Assembly (NCBI GenBank): GCA_016934225.1
Contig: JAFGTH010000010.1
Span: forward strand, 1-8,850
Source: Lentisphaerota bacterium
GTDB taxonomy: Bacteria; Verrucomicrobiota; Kiritimatiellia; UBA8416; JAFGTH01
DNA: 8,850 nucleotides
Reading direction: 5' to 3'
The notes below the pieces were generated by a model, which made no database searches, was not told where the DNA came from, and saw only the letters and a list, made by a program, of their open reading frames with translations. Positions 7,301 to 8,850 of this stretch are shown here, one piece after another; within the stretch, counting starts at the first letter, position 1, and each line of letters starts with the position of its first letter. Made by a program: the position numbers and the translations under genes.

Positions 7301-8306
7301 AGTGGGAGCAGAACGCGTTTTCATTGAATTCCTCGGCCAGATTAATTCCTTTCCTCACACGTGCAACCGAATAAGCTTGCTCACGCGTTATTAAGGCCGG
7401 CGGTTCGCCGTCGGATTCATATTCGACGCGCACCAGGTACTTGCCATCGTATGCGCCGGGCACTCTGATGATAAAACGATTAAAGTCATCAAAAAAACGC
7501 ATCGCCAGAGCCGTATTACGCATTTCGGCCGATACAAACGGCAACCCGCCATCAAAACAGAACGGATACCGAAAAGATTTCACTCTCACTGTTTCCATGT
7601 CTGCAGCCTGAATTTCATGGCCGTCGTTAATCGTCGCCGTTCCATGCTGAACATCCATTTCGATATCGGCAATATCACCATCTCCCAAACCAAGAGCTCT
7701 CAATATCACAATGGTTGTAGCAAAGGCGCAGCTCTTTGTTGTATCAAGCACAGTATTACCTGTTAAACTACCGCTTATTGCAGGGCAATTGGTTGTTTCA
7801 CTCAAAATGTCCACAACTTTGACTTTGGAAAGATCATTTCCCAACGCCTTTTCCACTGCTGCTTCAGAAACACCCCGGCCCACAACCACAATTCTGGATG
7901 TTGCCGGTCGGCACTTTCCCAAGGCCATAAGAAGCGAATCAAAATCGAGCACAGACTCCATGTTTCCCGAACCAGGTCCAAGAACAATAACGGTCGGATT
8001 ATAGCGCGCAATCCATCGCGATAGAACCCGCTGCGCAAACGTCGGTCCATCATTCCATCCGCCACGTTCATAGACACAAGTCGTCTTTAATTCGGGGTGC
8101 GCAGCAGATAAGTAAACACTGACGAAAACAGCAGAGTCTTCAGGAACGCCACAGATCAAAAGTCGGTCGCCGGACACAATGCCCAAGTCATCGGACTCCA
8201 ACAATGCGGTTGCCGCTCTACACGCAAACAGAAACAACAAACATACAGTGACAAACCAAAGCATGGAGAAACGCACACGATAACGGATCGCTGCAGGCAT
8301 GTGCAT
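4386..8306 (-). CDS. Exported multidomain hydrolase: SGNH-like pseudo-domain, two CBM4/9-like modules, Ig-like, GH-A barrel
   Basis: I chose the ATG at 8306 (1306 residues). AAGAG lies nine bases upstream and the N-terminus is then a clean signal sequence (basic residues, hydrophobic core about 16-28, possible cleavage after ATA34). The in-frame ATG at 8333 has no ribosome site. CRAATA also allows a weak lipoprotein reading (LFAC). Residues about 40-345 follow the SGNH/GDSL hydrolase order (GDRLLICG 46-53, GPGSGN 110-115, ALGLGDGDI, YPFCF 247-251, KGINLAEEF 319-327), but the GDS serine, GxND block and DxxH pair are absent. Jelly rolls resembling CBM4/9 lie at about 425-590 (ending LYFDDFFF) and 625-780 (ending DNVQFEEG). 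An Ig-like module lies at 786-890. The GH-A barrel at about 896-1190 has WEIWNEP (acid/base Glu1015) and IWNTE (nucleophile Glu1105). A beta domain ends the protein. It probably cleaves a glycan outside the cytoplasm; the substrate is unknown. A paralogue lies at 1-2204. Confidence 0.92.
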   Translation of the reverse strand: MHMPAAIRYRVRFSMLWFVTVCLLFLFACRAATALLESDDLGIVSGDRLLICGVPEDSAVFVSVYLSAAHPELKTTCVYERGGWNDGPTFAQRVLSRWIARYNPTVIVLGPGSGNMESVLDFDSLLMALGKCRPATSRIVVVGRGVSEAAVEKALGNDLSKVKVVDILSETTNCPAISGSLTGNTVLDTTKSCAFATTIVILRALGLGDGDIADIEMDVQHGTATINDGHEIQAADMETVRVKSFRYPFCFDGGLPFVSAEMRNTALAMRFFDDFNRFIIRVPGAYDGKYLVRVEYESDGEPPALITREQAYSVARVRKGINLAEEFNENAFCSHFVSVYNRVYHTVHEMHRAIELGYPQLTNILTSYTNSFPVDLDGVDISNRQELATALDKGVRDAMTPCEFRVVVKNIETPLEFLPQGQNWFKDPGLEGSTLEIVGNNLPVDMLRIVEVHGGAEYCMSLPTPGSGGAGRCLAIQSLNGLGHVQLWAPFGVSCQDRLRKFVFTYSLKTDFDPLTGDVAQTYVHMSAPNFVGARVTYPRTWHKRLSSWTRIGGVFKLVANNDIGSIRWFCSIPKGMRLYFDDFFFTEVTDLDTNAITTLVGDATLTPDEDPLFDPQYIDYSDPVKGNKLRDSSFELIANGPWGRLPFSGCDRFRFLKEDFYTNAPFSGKQSFWFGERSGVLVHQDVPVSVYKKHTLSAYVKATGPAPRFSFSLRAFTGSKHEEPLFRYDQSFQPTETWQRFAMTEILGPAPRRGYHFRITGRNVAVDNVQFEEGDISDYTPFGGEVDVALTTAPVAHLFFTDENAVVKAAIFNSDKQAKKIALRFQVWDAFDMLKQDDPFTVKLTSGETQNISFPIKPNTKGALRAEIRDVTGSKILAEQVFSVVPRPCELSEGKTSICGAHMAFDEFSLSSAAALGIKWARTWDSYSKLLHWRYIEPQQGNWVYPDDKVELTHRHGINILGLLVSVPVWHVPEAASKHDDVIYPPDYGLWRKYVENVVSRYKDSVKYWEIWNEPTNPDQYLELCQNTTPIVRQKNPHAVIMGLSGVPTGAVRRFCELGGAKMLDVLTCHIYVFAPGGALGRNIEAYRALSIAHGGTGRIWNTEASYGRLGGPLYKTRLNYDAVKGDMRDIPRFLTVNKAHGVEVCFYYANPFPQHQGVAEDPGHTFFHHDTSIKPGGVAHAVFAALLDETDYVATFAESTDEVYLFRKGDKLIVALWTMEEREICLPEMVLGKGMSVIRYDVMGMEYPVSAGKEQRFVIGENIMYIAFAGFDQDQVVGILMQAGLRRDSSNIQKVNLVTEEGVK
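5594..5614. repeat. Perfect inverted repeat inside the GH-A gene
   Basis: CCATATGCG (5594-5602) and CGCATATGG (5606-5614) are exact reverse complements, 3 bases apart. They lie in codons for SICGAHMAF at the start of the barrel. The paralogue keeps the protein motif here but not the DNA palindrome, so protein constraint alone does not explain it. Confidence 0.6.
6724..6747. repeat. 24-bp near-perfect palindrome inside the hydrolase gene
   Basis: Two 11-base arms, GCAGACATATG (6724-6734) and CATATGTCTGC (6737-6747), are exact reverse complements around a CA centre. They encode AQTYVHMSA at the end of the first jelly roll. Like the palindrome at 5594-5614 it contains CATATG. It may be chance, a protein-binding site or an mRNA hairpin. 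Confidence 0.65.
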
Positions 8307-8315
8307 GATAAAATT

Positions 8316-8320
8316 CTCTT
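8316..8320 (-). promoter_or_regulatory. Likely ribosome binding site deciding the 8306 start
   Basis: The minus strand reads AAGAG, then nine bases, then the ATG at 8306. The competing ATG at 8333 is preceded by AATAACTGCAAT, which has no purine-rich site. The site is not a strong consensus, but it supports the shorter protein with the more compact signal sequence. Confidence 0.5.
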
Positions 8321-8382
8321 TTAAAAAATCCATATTGCAGTTATTAACGATAATGTCCCAAAAACAAATAACGCTAGTTTAG

Positions 8383-8399
8383 ATGTAAAATAATGTAAA
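8383..8399. repeat. Tandem ATGTAAA motif, one helical turn apart
   Basis: On the plus strand ATGTAAA occurs at 8383-8389 and again at 8393-8399, starting exactly 10 bases apart. The position, about 80 bases before the hydrolase start, fits a regulator-binding site or an A/T-rich promoter region. A similar AATGTAA stands at 4343-4349, upstream of the next gene on this strand. Confidence 0.35.
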
Positions 8400-8497
8400 G
8401 CTTATTGCTTGCCGCGAAAAACACAACAAAACGCCTTATTCGCAAGGGGAAATGTTGCATGCGCGGCGTATGGAACCCTTAACCATCGGCGCAATGG

Positions 8498-8665
8498 TCA
8501 GGCAAGCTCCGCCTTAACAGCAATCATATCGCATTCCAGTATAAACGAACCGCCTATTGTAATGCGTTGTGCGTCGAATACGCAGGTCGCGGTAACCGTC
8601 GTACGGATTTCAGATGAAATACAATATTTATCATGGAGCACATTCAGAACATGCGCGGCAAACAA
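8498..8665 (-). pseudogene. Possible small or decayed reading frame
   Basis: The minus strand has an open frame of 55 codons from a TTG at 8665 to TGA at 8498-8500. It ends with a protein-like tail (GGSFILECDMIAVKAELA) and ordinary codon use. No ATG stands at a sensible start. The frame is open upstream to a TAA near 8695. In a neighbouring frame, an ATG preceded by GGAGG (near 8727) opens only MRVIK before a stop. A gene broken by a stop and a frameshift would look like this, but so would chance. The family is not recognised. Confidence 0.2.
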
Positions 8666-8766
8666 AAAACATATCCGTACAAAATTATTTTCGGATTAAT
8701 CTCGCGCTATTTTATAACACGCATAAACCTCCGTGTTTTTCTTGCGTGCCTGTTCCCAAGCAAAAC

Positions 8767-8850
8767 TCACTTGAGAATTTTCTTTAATCGCTCAAGAATC
8801 ATGGCGACTCCGCGCTGTCCATACTCACGAGATGCATCTTTGGCAGAACG
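8767..8850 (-). CDS. 3' end of an upstream gene, perhaps a LacI/GntR-type regulator
   Basis: The last 27 codons and a TGA stop (8767-8769) of a minus-strand gene enter from the right edge, ending with EYGQRGVAMILERLKKILK. The charged amphipathic helix with the pattern (E)xG(x)2(A/G)(x)2(M/L)(L)xR(L/I) resembles the last helix of LacI-type periplasmic-binding-protein-like sensor domains, which often end this way. With so few residues the identification is only suggestive. If correct, this gene would be a natural local regulator of the hydrolase genes downstream on the same strand. The frame being coding is more certain than the family. Confidence 0.45.
   Translation of the reverse strand, partial: RSAKDASREYGQRGVAMILERLKKILK

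Larger units (their letters stand above)
8307..8766. other. Region without a secure gene upstream of the exported hydrolase
   Basis: These 460 bases separate the stop codon at 8767 from the hydrolase start at 8306. They contain the hydrolase ribosome site, two ATGTAAA direct repeats (8383-8399), a possible small or decayed minus-strand frame (8498-8665), and a hairpin (8716-8737) whose loop carries GGAGG-like and ATG sequences on the minus strand. A 96-codon plus-strand frame (8409-8699, TTG start) has no ribosome site or recognisable motif, and I do not treat it as a gene. No clear sigma-70 promoter was found. TTGTTT-16-TAATAA just upstream of 8333 is a weak possibility. Confidence 0.6.

Noticed and set aside
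8331..8333. ATG at 8333 as the start of the exported hydrolase
   Set aside because: There is no ribosome site upstream, and it adds nine residues with acidic side chains before the signal sequence. The ATG at 8306 is better placed.
8409..8699. 96-codon plus-strand frame starting with TTG
   Set aside because: It has no ribosome site, low-complexity basic composition and no recognisable domain. It overlaps a more protein-like minus-strand frame.
1..8850. CRISPR arrays, tRNA or rRNA genes
   Set aside because: No regularly spaced repeats, cloverleaf-type sequences or conserved rRNA stretches were seen on reading both strands.

Overview
The window comes from a bacterial carbohydrate-degradation region. 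It holds one complete exported multidomain glycoside hydrolase, a partial diverged paralogue of it, a cytoplasmic hydrolase-like protein between them, and the last codons of what may be a sugar-responsive regulator. The protein types suggest the PVC group, most likely Lentisphaerota (Victivallales-like) or a related Verrucomicrobiota or Planctomycetota lineage: very large secreted hydrolases with SGNH-like and CBM4/9-like parts, and a barrel plus glutamine-amidotransferase-like protein of the GHL6 kind. This assignment rests on protein style only, since no marker gene is present.

Layout. Positions 1-2204 (+) carry the 3' part of a clan GH-A glycoside hydrolase gene that is open at the left edge. 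A 61-base convergent gap (2205-2265) has mirrored A and T tracts that could act as a weak two-way terminator. Positions 2266-4242 (-) encode a 658-residue cytoplasmic protein with an N-terminal barrel and a GATase1/beta-galactosidase-trimerisation-like domain. A 143-base gap (4243-4385) holds its strong ribosome binding site, a possible -10 box and an inverted repeat. Positions 4386-8306 (-) encode a roughly 1306-residue exported protein: signal sequence, SGNH-hydrolase-like domain without its catalytic residues, two CBM4/9-like jelly rolls, an Ig-like module, a GH-A barrel and a C-terminal beta domain. Positions 8307-8766 contain no secure gene, only a possible decayed small reading frame and repeats. 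Positions 8767-8850 (-) are the 3' end of another gene whose last residues resemble the end of LacI-type sensor domains.

Working together. The minus-strand order (possible regulator, secreted hydrolase, cytoplasmic hydrolase-like protein) suggests a small sugar-utilisation locus. The secreted enzymes would bind and cut a polysaccharide or glycoconjugate outside the cytoplasm, and the cytoplasmic protein would act on imported fragments. The substrate cannot be read from the sequence. The most unusual points are the fusion of a catalytically dead SGNH module to a GH-A enzyme, and the two diverged paralogues that face each other across the GHL6-like gene.
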